Source of the DNA: Clostridium tepidiprofundi DSM 19306
Lineage (GTDB): Bacteria; Bacillota; Clostridia; Clostridiales; Clostridiaceae
Assembly (NCBI RefSeq): GCF_001594005.1
Contig: NZ_LTBA01000005.1
Coordinates: 34,057-98,056 of the forward strand
Length of the DNA: 64,000 bases
Direction of reading: 5' to 3'
In this document: positions 45,518-53,468 of the stretch, in pieces
Position numbering within the stretch: position 1 is the stretch's first letter
Layout: the number at the start of each line of letters is the position of its first letter
The notes under the pieces: model-generated
The model's input: only the letters and a program-made list of their open reading frames with translations
The model's database searches: none
Told to the model about the DNA's origin: nothing
Made by a program: the position numbers and the translations under genes

Positions 45518-46232
45518 TTTAAGAAATTTGAAGATTTTTGGTTCATCAGATCAACCTGGAGGTATTTATAATAATGTTCTCATAAATGGTTCAGGGGATA
45601 TAGAAGGTGATTTGCAATGTAATTCACTCAAGATAAATGGTTCAGGGGATATTAATGGTGATTTAAAGGCAGGTTTTGTGAAGATAAATGGTTCAGGGGA
45701 TATTAATGGTAATGTGGAGGCTGAAGATATTATAATAAATGGTTCAGGAGATATTAATGGAGATGTAATATGCAAGAGTATAAAGATAATGGGTTCAGGA
45801 GATGTTGATGGAAACGTACATTCTGATGAAGTAACTCTAATGGGATGCTCTGATATTAAAGGGAATTGTGAAACAGAAATATTTAATTCTAGAGGGGCTT
45901 TTGATATTGAAGGACTTTTAAATGCTGGAGAAATTAATATTAATCTTAGGGGAGAAAGCAGTGTAAAGGAAATTGGAGGGGAAAGGATAGAAGTTAGAAA
46001 ATGCAATGACTTTAAAATAGGAAAGTTATTTAAAATATTTACAAATACAGTATGTAGCTTGGAGTGTGATGTTATAGAAGGAGACAGTATTTTTCTTGAA
46101 AACACCACAGCTGATATAGTTAGAGGAAATGATATTGTTATAGGGTATGGATGTGATATAGAGAGGGTTGAATACAGAAACAATTTAGAGATTATTGATG
46201 GTGGAGAAGTTTCGAAAAAAGTTAAAATATGA
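45507..46232 (+). CDS. Bactofilin-type polymer-forming protein 1
   Basis: 241 residues. The N-terminal half is a run of 17-residue beta-helix repeats with core I-N-G-S-G-D-I-N-G-D, as in bactofilins (DUF583), cytoskeletal proteins that polymerise without nucleotide. At DNA level five units of exactly 51 bp start at 45582, 45633, 45684, 45735 and 45786. The neighbourhood (bactofilin, YhbD-like regulator, bactofilin) resembles yhbD-yhbE-yhbF of Bacillus subtilis. AAGGAG precedes the ATG. Confidence 0.85.
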   Translation: MENNLRNLKIFGSSDQPGGIYNNVLINGSGDIEGDLQCNSLKINGSGDINGDLKAGFVKINGSGDINGNVEAEDIIINGSGDINGDVICKSIKIMGSGDVDGNVHSDEVTLMGCSDIKGNCETEIFNSRGAFDIEGLLNAGEININLRGESSVKEIGGERIEVRKCNDFKIGKLFKIFTNTVCSLECDVIEGDSIFLENTTADIVRGNDIVIGYGCDIERVEYRNNLEIIDGGEVSKKVKI

Positions 46233-46296
46233 AAATTACTTTATGTAATTGAGAAAGTTTGCACTATGTAAATATAAATATGTTTTAAAAGAGAAG

Positions 46297-46317
46297 TAGT
46301 GTAAATACTTTACACTA
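46297..46317. promoter_or_regulatory. Operator candidate before the permease pseudogene
   Basis: TAGTGTAAA and TTTACACTA are perfect 9-bp arms around TAC. AGTGTA...TACACT sites are bound by YtrA-type GntR repressors that control ABC transporters. The remnant gene that follows is an ABC permease, which fits. Confidence 0.45.
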
Positions 46318-46342
46318 TCGGAAGATATTAAGAGGAGTGATT

Positions 46343-46592
46343 ATGAAGAATAAAAATAGTTTTAGAAAAAAGCTGAATGTATATAGAGCACGTTTTATTA
46401 TAAGTATGAAAATGTATTTTAGATATCCGGTGAATTGTATATTAACATTTTTGAGCCTTTGATTTGGCCTACGCCATTCTATTTTATGGGCAAAAGTTTT
46501 TAACTATGCTTGCTTTAGGGCTGCTTGGGAATTGGATATTTATGAGGATAGAGAAAAAATGTAGAATGAAGGGTGTAATAGGGACACATTAA
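46343..46592 (+). pseudogene. ABC-2 type permease pseudogene
   Basis: A good ribosome site (AAGAGGAGTG) leads to an ATG whose frame reads a basic start, then M-Y-F-R-Y-P-V-N-C-I-L-T-F-L and stops. In another frame it continues L-I-W-P-T-P-F-Y-F-M-G. A last block reads W-I-F-M-R-I-E-K-K-C-R-M-K-G and ends I-G-T-H, like the C-terminus of such permeases. So both ends of an ABC-2 permease remain, with a frameshift and most of the middle deleted. Confidence 0.6.
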
Positions 46593-46654
46593 ATACAAAA
46601 ATAAATAATAACAAAAGAAATATTTATTGGTTTAAAATGGAAAGAGGTTGATTT

Positions 46655-47305
46655 ATGAGTCGAGAGTTGATTTCCAAAAAAGATTTGTTGGATTTAACGG
46701 GTATATCCTATGGACAACTTTATAGATGGAAAAGGAAAAAACTTATACCGGAAGAATGGTTTATCAAAAAATCTTCTTTTACTGGACAGGAAACGTTTTT
46801 CCCTAAAGAAAAAATATTGGATAGAATAGATAAAATTAAGAATATGAAGGATGATTTATCATTAGATCAAATAGCAAATATGTTTGCACCAAAATTAGCG
46901 GATGTATTTTTGAATAAACATGAACTTAAAGAAAAGGGCATATTATCTGATATTACTCTTAATATATATTCAAGTATTAATGGTGAGGAAGAAGCCTTTT
47001 CGTTTGAAAAAATATTGTTTTTGTATACGGTTGAACTGTTTATAAAATCTGGAGAGGCAAGTATCGAGGAAGGTAAAAATATCTTATTAACATTAGAAGG
47101 TAATTACAGAAAATTTAAGAGTAAAGGTTGCGAAGTGATACTTGTAAGAAAATTTGGTGTAGCGATATGTATATTGATTTCACCACAGAGTGAAATATTC
47201 ATAGAAGATTCTGCTAAATTTATCAAAAAGATTAATATGGCTAAGTGCATTGAGGAATTAAAGATTAAAATATTTGGTAAAAGCACCATAAATAATATAA
47301 AATAG
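46655..47305 (+). CDS. YhbD-like regulator with MerR-type HTH
   Basis: 216 residues. The first 40 have a MerR-like helix-turn-helix (S-K-K-D-L-L-D-L-T-G-I-S-Y-G-Q-L-Y-R-W-K-R-K) followed by an F-P-K-E-K-I-L-D-R-I wing. The rest matches the general form of B. subtilis YhbD (DUF4004), which neighbours bactofilin genes there. It lies between two bactofilins here and probably controls them. AAAGAGGTTG precedes the ATG. Confidence 0.7.
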   Translation: MSRELISKKDLLDLTGISYGQLYRWKRKKLIPEEWFIKKSSFTGQETFFPKEKILDRIDKIKNMKDDLSLDQIANMFAPKLADVFLNKHELKEKGILSDITLNIYSSINGEEEAFSFEKILFLYTVELFIKSGEASIEEGKNILLTLEGNYRKFKSKGCEVILVRKFGVAICILISPQSEIFIEDSAKFIKKINMAKCIEELKIKIFGKSTINNIK

Positions 47306-47344
47306 TAATGGATGAGTTTTTAAAATTTTTTAGGGGGCTGAAAA

Positions 47345-48070
47345 ATGGAAACCAAAAAAAGAGATTTAATAATTTCAGGTGCTGGTAAAACAGTAGGTGG
47401 AAGTTATAATGATGTAAAAATTAGCGGTTCAGGATTAATTGATGGTGATATTGAATGTAATACATTCAGTAGTAGTGGGGCAGGGAACATTAGAGGAAAC
47501 ATTAAATCGGATTTTGTGAAGATTAGTGGTGCATCTAAAATAGGCGGAGATGTTAATTGTAAAGAAATTAAAGTTAGTGGCAGTACAATTGTTATTGGAA
47601 CTTTAAATGCTGATAGAATAGGAATATCTGGAGTGATAAAAATTGGGAAAAATGTTACAACTGAAAGTATTAAAATATCAGGTGCATTGAAAATAGATGG
47701 TGATTGTGAGTGTGAATGCTTTGAATCAAGTGGAAAATTTAAAATATTAGGATTATTGAATTCAGAGACAATAGATATGACTATAGGAGGAAAATGTAAA
47801 GTTAAAGAAATTGGGTGTCAAAAGATAAGAGTAAAAAAGGACGAGAGTGGTGGATTTAGTAAAATAATGAAAGCTTTGTTTGCTGAAAAATATTATCTTA
47901 TAACGGATATAATTGAAGGTGATGAAATCTATTTAGAAAATACTATAGCACAGGTGGTTAGAGGTAATAATGTTGTTATAGGTTCAGGATGTGATATTCA
48001 AATTATTGAATATCATGATAGTATTAGCATTGATGATAAATCAAAAGTTATAGAAATTTCACAGGTATAA
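47345..48070 (+). CDS. Bactofilin-type polymer-forming protein 2
   Basis: Also 241 residues and clearly a paralogue of the first bactofilin: the repeats have the core I-S-G-S-G-L-I-D-G-D and I-S-G-A. The C-terminal halves align (I-E-G-D-E-I-Y-L-E-N-T versus I-E-G-D-S-I-F-L-E-N-T, then V-R-G-N). The DNA repeats have diverged, unlike in the first copy. AGGGGGCTG precedes the ATG. Confidence 0.85.
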   Translation: METKKRDLIISGAGKTVGGSYNDVKISGSGLIDGDIECNTFSSSGAGNIRGNIKSDFVKISGASKIGGDVNCKEIKVSGSTIVIGTLNADRIGISGVIKIGKNVTTESIKISGALKIDGDCECECFESSGKFKILGLLNSETIDMTIGGKCKVKEIGCQKIRVKKDESGGFSKIMKALFAEKYYLITDIIEGDEIYLENTIAQVVRGNNVVIGSGCDIQIIEYHDSISIDDKSKVIEISQV

Positions 48071-48683
48071 GGAAGCCAGGGTTCGTATGCTAGGAGGGGA
48101 AAGAAGGTACTAGGGGCTAGGAATTAGGTACTGGGAGGAAAGACAAGGTACTAGATGCTAGGGATGAAACAAGTTTGCAAGTTTGCTAGAGGGCTAGGTG
48201 GCTAGTATAAATTTGGTATCTGCCCATCAGCATCATTTAGGAATCAGGTACTAGCAGGAAAAGAAGGTACCAGGTTTTACTCTCTAACTAAGTCACAATT
48301 TGTTTTGGTGATTGGCGATTGGTGATTAGTGATTTTGTTTTAGTCTCTAGTCTCCAGCATAAATTTGTGACTTGCAATGTTAGTTTGATAGTATGTCAGA
48401 GTGCTAGACTGCTAGTTTCCAGTACAGATTTGTGACCTGAGAACTACTATCTATTTAAGAACAAAGTTCTAAGTATTAATTTTCAGCAAAGTCACAATTT
48501 GTTTTGGTGATTGGCGATTAGTGATTTTGTTTTAGTCCCCAGTCTCCAATCTCTAGTACAGATTTACAACTTGAAAACTAGTATTTTATTAGGGAAGACA
48601 AGGTACTAGGTGGCAAAGGAGTTGTGCCTAAGTTATTATGTTAGAGCATTTAAAGGATATGTAAAACAAAGGGGATGTAATAT
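48071..48683. repeat. Mosaic of heptamer-periodic filler and hairpin repeats
   Basis: No gene in 613 bases. 48080-48270 is full of 7-bp periodic words such as GGTACTA-GGGGCTA-GGAATTA-GGTACTG. Two copies of the hairpin repeat follow. Copy 3 has arms CTAAGTCAC (48288-48296) and GTGATTTTG (48329-48337). Copy 4 has CAAAGTCAC (48487-48495) and GTGATTTTG (48521-48529). Each is followed by AGTCTCT/AGTCTCC heptamers and ACAGATTTGTGAC-like words. The same order of blocks occurs at 18130-18402. Confidence 0.7.
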
Positions 48684-49259
48684 ATGTTTTATAGAATTAG
48701 GAATAGAATATTATACAGGATTGGAAAATTATTAAAACTTGACTGGGAAAATGGAGAAATAAATTATCAGTGGCCATCTAAGTATTTGCCTATAGTAAAT
48801 ATAAGGACTTCAGGACAAATAACTTCTAATGGGATAAATTATAATGTATTTAGGAAATGTAATAAAGTTGCTGTTGGTTTGATAGCTATAGGTGATATAG
48901 CTATTGGAGCTATTTCAATAGGTGGTTTGTCACTCGGAATTATAAGTATTGGAGCAATTGCATTTGGGCTATTTGCTTTGGGAGCGATTGGATTAGGATG
49001 GATAGCTTCAATAGGAGCGATTGCGTTAGGAAAATTGTTTTCTGTTGGAGCAATTGCTTTTAGTTTTAAATTAGCTATAGGGGCAGTTGCATTTGCTAAA
49101 ATTGCTATAGGATGTGTTGGAATAGGGCTTACTGCATTTGGAGTTGTGGCTATTGGGAATAAGGTTTTGGGACTTGTCGCCATAGGAAATCATGGATGGG
49201 GATTAATACCTTTAACAGTGGACGTGTTTAGGATTATTAAAAATTTGTTTTTAGGATAG
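48684..49259 (+). CDS. Hydrophobic pentapeptide-repeat protein
   Basis: 191 residues. After a polar 60-residue start, residues 62-170 are a nearly unbroken series of 5-residue units of form I/V/L-A/S-I/L/F-G-x, for example I-A-I-G-D, I-A-I-G-A, I-S-I-G-G, L-S-L-G-I. This suggests a compact beta-helix-like or membrane-embedded solenoid with a glycine every fifth residue. It is not the classic A(D/N)LxX pentapeptide family. Function unknown. AAAGGGGATG precedes the ATG. Confidence 0.7.
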   Translation: MFYRIRNRILYRIGKLLKLDWENGEINYQWPSKYLPIVNIRTSGQITSNGINYNVFRKCNKVAVGLIAIGDIAIGAISIGGLSLGIISIGAIAFGLFALGAIGLGWIASIGAIALGKLFSVGAIAFSFKLAIGAVAFAKIAIGCVGIGLTAFGVVAIGNKVLGLVAIGNHGWGLIPLTVDVFRIIKNLFLG

Positions 49260-49385
49260 TATTTTGAAATATTTTTACTATAAAGTAGTTTTAAAATAGC
49301 AATTTTTAATGTTTTAAATTGTAAAGTGTTGGGTATAATTAATCATATATGGTTATGTATATAGTTATGTGATTTGGAGGAAGTT

Positions 49386-50594
49386 ATGCAAATAATTGAT
49401 ATTACCAGTAATGTGAAATTTTATCCAATAGGAATCTATAATAATAAAATTATATGTAAGGAAATTGAAAGGAAGTCATTGCTCTCGAATTCACCATACG
49501 AGGTAAAATGTTTTTATGAGTATGATATTGATAAAAAATTATTTAAAAAACTTAGTAGTAATGATGAGAAGATTTATTATTATAGATATTTCGATAAAAG
49601 TGCAAACACTCAAAATTGCATATATTATTTGATGAATGAAACACATACACATTATAATACGTATACACTGTATAGAATTGAATTAAAAAGTGGTAAAGAA
49701 GAAAAAATTTATGTGTTTGATGTTTATGAAAAATATGATGTTGAGATTGTACCATTGAATGAAAGATATTTTTTGTCTTTCTATAGAGAGCAAAAAAATA
49801 GTTTAGACGTTAAGGGAAGATGTAAGAATGTTTTAAACCATAACGAAGCTTGTTTATTTGATATTCAAGAGCATAAAAAATATAAAGTTATGGATAGGAA
49901 TTTGGTTTATGGTTTTAAAAATATTTTATTGCAAACAAAAATAAAAGATGTAATGCATTTGATATTTGAAGAAACATATTTGGAGGCATGGGAAAAAGAG
50001 GAAATATTCAATCGATTTGATGTATATAAAAAGAAAAAAAGAATCTTTAATGATAGCATTAGAATTATTCCTTTTGATGATTTTATTAGCGAGGTTAAAA
50101 TTGGAAGAAAAAAATTAACATTTAATATTTTAGATAGTAAAGGTTTTAATGGCATAGTAGCGTTTAAAGGAATTACTTCTAGTGCATTGTTCTATATTGT
50201 TAAAAATTTTGATGATAACAATGAAAAACTGGTTATAGTTGATAAAAAGAATTTAAAAAAGAAAGAGATTGTTATACAATACGAAGATAATGACGAAGTT
50301 ATGTATCAGGATATTATATATAATATTAAAGCCAGTGATAAGAGAATAGTGCATCAGATTTTTTACGATAATAAGGTTTATAATAAGGAATTGTTTTATG
50401 GTAATAAAGAATTTGTATACGATTTTAAGTTTGGTAGGGCTTCTGATTTCATAGAAGGACGATATATGATTACAAATTGTATTAAAGGTAAGGAGCATAA
50501 AAAATATACAGCTATTATTGACACAGAAACAAATGTTATTAAAGAATATGAGGGAGAATCTGAAGTTTTTGATAATGTGCTTGTAATTTATTGA
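49386..50594 (+). CDS. Hypothetical cytoplasmic protein
   Basis: 402 residues from the ATG at 49386, 5 bases after TTGGAGG; an in-frame start at 49374 overlaps that site. No signal peptide or membrane helix. The sequence is rich in K, E, Y, D and F, with alternating strands reminiscent of a beta-propeller (repeated Y-x-Y/F-D-I-x-K segments), but I cannot assign a family. It stands alone. Confidence 0.65.
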   Translation: MQIIDITSNVKFYPIGIYNNKIICKEIERKSLLSNSPYEVKCFYEYDIDKKLFKKLSSNDEKIYYYRYFDKSANTQNCIYYLMNETHTHYNTYTLYRIELKSGKEEKIYVFDVYEKYDVEIVPLNERYFLSFYREQKNSLDVKGRCKNVLNHNEACLFDIQEHKKYKVMDRNLVYGFKNILLQTKIKDVMHLIFEETYLEAWEKEEIFNRFDVYKKKKRIFNDSIRIIPFDDFISEVKIGRKKLTFNILDSKGFNGIVAFKGITSSALFYIVKNFDDNNEKLVIVDKKNLKKKEIVIQYEDNDEVMYQDIIYNIKASDKRIVHQIFYDNKVYNKELFYGNKEFVYDFKFGRASDFIEGRYMITNCIKGKEHKKYTAIIDTETNVIKEYEGESEVFDNVLVIY

Positions 50595-50869
50595 GTATGA
50601 GAAGGGAGTTTGATTTAAGAAAATTACGTAAGAGCTTATATGTATCAAAAGGATGTAGAGAATTTAATATAGTATATATTCAAAGCAAAATAGGGGAAAA
50701 AGTTAAAATAACAATATAAAAAGTATGTTTATAATGAAAGGCATGTTTATGTAAATTGGTATGAAATATGCAATTACCATGAAATGGGGGGAGGTAGACT
50801 GTTGCAGAATTATTATAAAAATCTATAAAACTATCTAAAAAATTGTTAAGGATACAAGTGCTAAATTTG
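50595..50869. other. AT-rich gap before the structured RNA
   Basis: About 275 bases with no reading frame worth naming. An extended -10 like element, TG-A-TATAAT, lies at 50870-50878, at the start of the structured region, but without a good -35. Confidence 0.4.
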
Positions 50870-51060
50870 TGATATAATAGAGTTAGCTATTGTGAATCCC
50901 GTATATTGCGAAAGTGATATAACCATTGGGTAGAACCATGAGGGTGGTAGTTAGCGAAAACCAAGCAAATGTTAGTGAATACAAGTAGTTACACTTAAAA
51001 GTAAACTTGTATATGTAGGATTCGTTGTATCCGAATTTAAGCCCTCGGACTATTATATCA
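50870..51060 (+). ncRNA. Multibranched structured RNA candidate
   Basis: An 11-bp closing stem pairs TGATATAATAG (50870-50880) with CTATTATATCA (51050-51060). Inside, GAATCC (50894-50899) pairs with GGATTC (51018-51023). That stem encloses a hairpin with GNRA loop (TATATTGC-GAAA-GTGATATA, 50902-50921), a hairpin ACCATT/GGTGGT (50922-50948) and a hairpin ATACAAGT/ACTTGTAT (50979-51012). TCCGA/TCGGA (51030-51049) stacks on the closing stem. It ends 93 bases before an MFS transporter gene. I cannot match it to a known class. Confidence 0.55.
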
Positions 51061-51153
51061 AACCAAAGTAGCTTCGGCAAAATGGGATAGCTTGAACAGG
51101 GAATTAAACAAGCTTTATAGAGTTTTATAAGGTTTTGGCAACGGGAATGATTT

Positions 51154-52470
51154 ATGGGTGATGTAAAAACTGCGGAAGTTGTTACAAATGAAAATTGTAC
51201 TGTTGAAAATGAAATTGGGAATAAACAGATTGTAAATAAAGAAAAACTTTGGACGTTAAATTTTTTTCTATTATGGCAAGGACAGTTTGTATCGGCATTT
51301 GGTGATGTTATATATGAAATAGCATTGGGTTTTTGGATACTAGAAATTACTGGTTCAAAAGCTTTGATGGGAACATTAATGGCAACATCAATGATTCCAA
51401 GATTGATAATATCACCTTTTGCAGGAGTTGTTGTTGATAGGGTGGACAGAAAAAAGCTGATGGTTTTGATGGACTTGATAAGAGGAATTGTTGTGGTGTT
51501 TGTTGGAATAGCTGCAATTTTTCATTTTGTACAAATATGGATGGTGTTTGTGGCAGGAATTATATTGGGAATATGTGGTGCATTTTTTAATCCTTCTATT
51601 ATGTCTGCACTTCCAGACATTGTCCCAAAATCTAAAATAATTAAAGCTAATTCAGCTTTGAATATGGTTTATACAGGTACTAACATGGCTGCTAATCCTG
51701 TTGGTGGAATTTTGTATTCAGTTTTAGGGGCGCCTCTTATGTTTTTATTTAATGGAATATCATATTTATTTTCGTCATTTACGGAAGTATTTATAAAAGT
51801 TCCAAAGATAAAAAGGGATTTAAAAGAAGTACATTTTTGGGATGACTTAAAACAAGGATTTGAATTTGTTTGGAAATTCAAATCGTTAAGATATTTTATC
51901 TTCATTGGAGCGATTTTAAACTTCTTTGCTAATATGGCAATTGTGCTGTTTTTACCTTTTTTTCAAGAAACAGCAGGACTGGGGTCAGTTAAATATGGAT
52001 TTGCGATGGCAGTTATGAGCGGAGGAATGTTTTTAGGTATGATTCTAACATCAATAGTTGATATACCTTATGGAAAGAGGGCTCTTGTATTTATAGTGGA
52101 TTTAGTAGCATTTTGTGTTTTGTTTTCGATAGTTTTATTTTTAAATTATTATGGAATGCTTGCTATCTTAGCTATAGGAGGATTCTTGAATGCGATAGTT
52201 AATGTGTTTTTTGGTTCGACTGTCCAGCTTACAGTTCCTCAAGAAATGAGAGGTAAAGTTAGTGCACTTATGTCAACAGTATTGATGGGACTAGCACCGC
52301 TTGGAATAGCATTTGGAGGAATTATAGCAGAGTTTATTTCTATCAAAATGATAGTTTTAGTTTCATTTGCAATATCTACAATAGTGAGTGTAATTTTAGG
52401 ATTCAATAAAGACTTTAAGGCATTTATTAACTTTAATCCTGATAAACAAGTATTAGAAGATATAATGTAG
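51154..52470 (+). CDS. MFS transporter
   Basis: 438 residues with about 12 hydrophobic segments, starting after a polar 35-residue N-terminus. W-Q-G-Q-F-V-S-A-F-G-D and the loop F-A-G-V-V-V-D-R-V-D-R-K-K between helices 2 and 3 are typical of drug or macrolide efflux MFS members. The ribosome site is weak (GGGAATGA). The structured RNA upstream and the weak site suggest control at the leader. Substrate unknown. Confidence 0.85.
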   Translation: MGDVKTAEVVTNENCTVENEIGNKQIVNKEKLWTLNFFLLWQGQFVSAFGDVIYEIALGFWILEITGSKALMGTLMATSMIPRLIISPFAGVVVDRVDRKKLMVLMDLIRGIVVVFVGIAAIFHFVQIWMVFVAGIILGICGAFFNPSIMSALPDIVPKSKIIKANSALNMVYTGTNMAANPVGGILYSVLGAPLMFLFNGISYLFSSFTEVFIKVPKIKRDLKEVHFWDDLKQGFEFVWKFKSLRYFIFIGAILNFFANMAIVLFLPFFQETAGLGSVKYGFAMAVMSGGMFLGMILTSIVDIPYGKRALVFIVDLVAFCVLFSIVLFLNYYGMLAILAIGGFLNAIVNVFFGSTVQLTVPQEMRGKVSALMSTVLMGLAPLGIAFGGIIAEFISIKMIVLVSFAISTIVSVILGFNKDFKAFINFNPDKQVLEDIM

Positions 52471-52483
52471 AAGAATACAAATA

Positions 52484-52550
52484 GTGAACTTGTCTTTATA
52501 AAGCAAAAGCTTAAATCACTCACCTATAGAAGTAGGAGCATTAAGGAATT
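52484..52550 (-). repeat. IS605-end-like repeat family H, short copy 4
   Basis: On the minus strand it reads TGCTCCTACTTCTATAGGTG, then AAGCTTTTGCTTTATAAAG, then ACAAGTTCAC. It has the short form of copy 1, with several changes. It lies 14 bases after the MFS stop codon. Confidence 0.5.
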
Positions 52551-52602
52551 GATGAAACTTTGCAAGAATCATTATTCTTGATTATAAAAATTTGGAATAT
52601 GC

Positions 52603-52649
52603 ATGAAGAATTTACAGATAAAAAGTATGTATTAGAGGACATAATGTAG
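52603..52649 (+). pseudogene. Second, detached copy of the MFS gene 3' end
   Basis: A short frame here ends D-K-K-Y-V-L-E-D-I-M and stop. The MFS gene itself ends D-K-Q-V-L-E-D-I-M and stop, 179 bp upstream. This looks like the last remnant of a tandem duplicate of the transporter gene. Confidence 0.45.
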
Positions 52650-52721
52650 TAAAAAAATCTGTATAATTACTGAAATTAAGCTATAATATATATGATGTAC
52701 TTGCTATATATCATATACTTA

Positions 52722-52882
52722 AGGCATTTGAAAGAAAATAACAAGTCAAAGATGCGACGTATATTTTGTGAAATACGAAGAGTTGGGTTCCGCTGATAGT
52801 AGGTTCTATCAATGGGTTCCTACGATGAAGTAGTTCGCAAAATAGACTAGCATACTGACTAGTTATTTTTTTGAAAATGCCT
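52722..52882 (+). repeat. Repeat family R, long copy 2
   Basis: Ends AGGCATTTGAAAGAAAATAA and TTATTTTTTTGAAAATGCCT are near-perfect inverted repeats. ACAAGTCAAA and CTAGCATACTGACTAG match copy 1. About 93 bases replace the short centre of copy 1. They begin and end with TGCGA/TCGCA and contain a GATAG/CTATC hairpin and GGGTTCC twice. Confidence 0.65.
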
Positions 52883-52945
52883 AAATAGCTTAATTTTTTT
52901 TGATGTGTTAATATTTAAGGAATGCAGTATCTATTGAATGGGGTA

Positions 52946-53077
52946 CTTCAATTCGTAATTTAGATTTTTATCATATATATTACAACGAAAAAATGCAGCA
53001 TGTAGAGATTTTTATAGTGAATATTAATACAAAATATATGTATATTAAATATAAATATTGCATATTACGAATTGAAG
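52946..53077. mobile_element. 132-bp MITE, copy B
   Basis: The inverted counterpart of copy A at 26066-26196, with the same 14-bp terminal repeats CTTCAATTCGTAAT/ATTACGAATTGAAG. It is flanked by ATGGGGTA (52938-52945) and CTGGGGTA (53078-53085), an 8-bp target duplication with one mismatch. No coding sequence. Confidence 0.85.
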
Positions 53078-53291
53078 CTGGGGTAGTAATTGATTGAATG
53101 TTTATGTGAATTTTTGTATAATATAGCTTGTAATTGTCTGGTAAATATATAATATTATTATGCTAACAATGTATAAATGGTAAAGAACTTTCGAATCATA
53201 AATAATATAAATAATGATATGGATGAATTTGTGAGTATAGGAATTTTAGTTAATTTGGATAACTATATTGCTAATATTGAAAATTATTAAT

Positions 53292-53402
53292 CGATTTTAC
53301 AAGACTCCTACTTCTATAAGTGGCAGATTGAAGCTTTTGATTCAGGTGGAGTAGAGTCTCCACTTGAAGTCTCGATGTTTTGGTTTAGCAAAACGAGTTC
53401 AC
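53292..53402 (+). repeat. IS605-end-like repeat family H, full copy 2
   Basis: 111 bp from CGATTTTACAAGACTCC to GAGTTCAC, with three hairpins: CTACTTCTATAAGTGG, TTCAGGTGGAG with CTCCACTTGAA, and a TTTAGCAAAA end. A degenerate repeat of the last part (TTTAGCAAAATAAGTTTAC) follows at about 53422-53440. It lies about 70 bases before glmM. Confidence 0.7.
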
Positions 53403-53468
53403 TTGTTTTTCTATATTTTGATTTAGCAAAATAAGTTTACTAATTTTAGATAGGAAAGAGAGGATATT

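Noticed and set aside
45582..45840. Regular 51-bp repeats considered as a CRISPR array
   Set aside because: The repeats are in frame inside a bactofilin gene and encode a known beta-helix pattern; there are no spacers and no cas genes.
45566..46183. 205-codon open frame on the minus strand opposite the first bactofilin
   Set aside because: It exists only because the sense strand is repetitive; its repeats mirror the 51-bp units of the bactofilin.
50870..51060. Reading the structured region as RNase P RNA, tmRNA, 6S RNA or a tRNA
   Set aside because: None of the diagnostic sequence motifs of those RNAs could be found; it was left unassigned.
52754..52844. tRNA-like fold around the two GGGTTCC words
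   Set aside because: No acceptor stem or anticodon arm can be drawn, and no CCA-compatible end exists.
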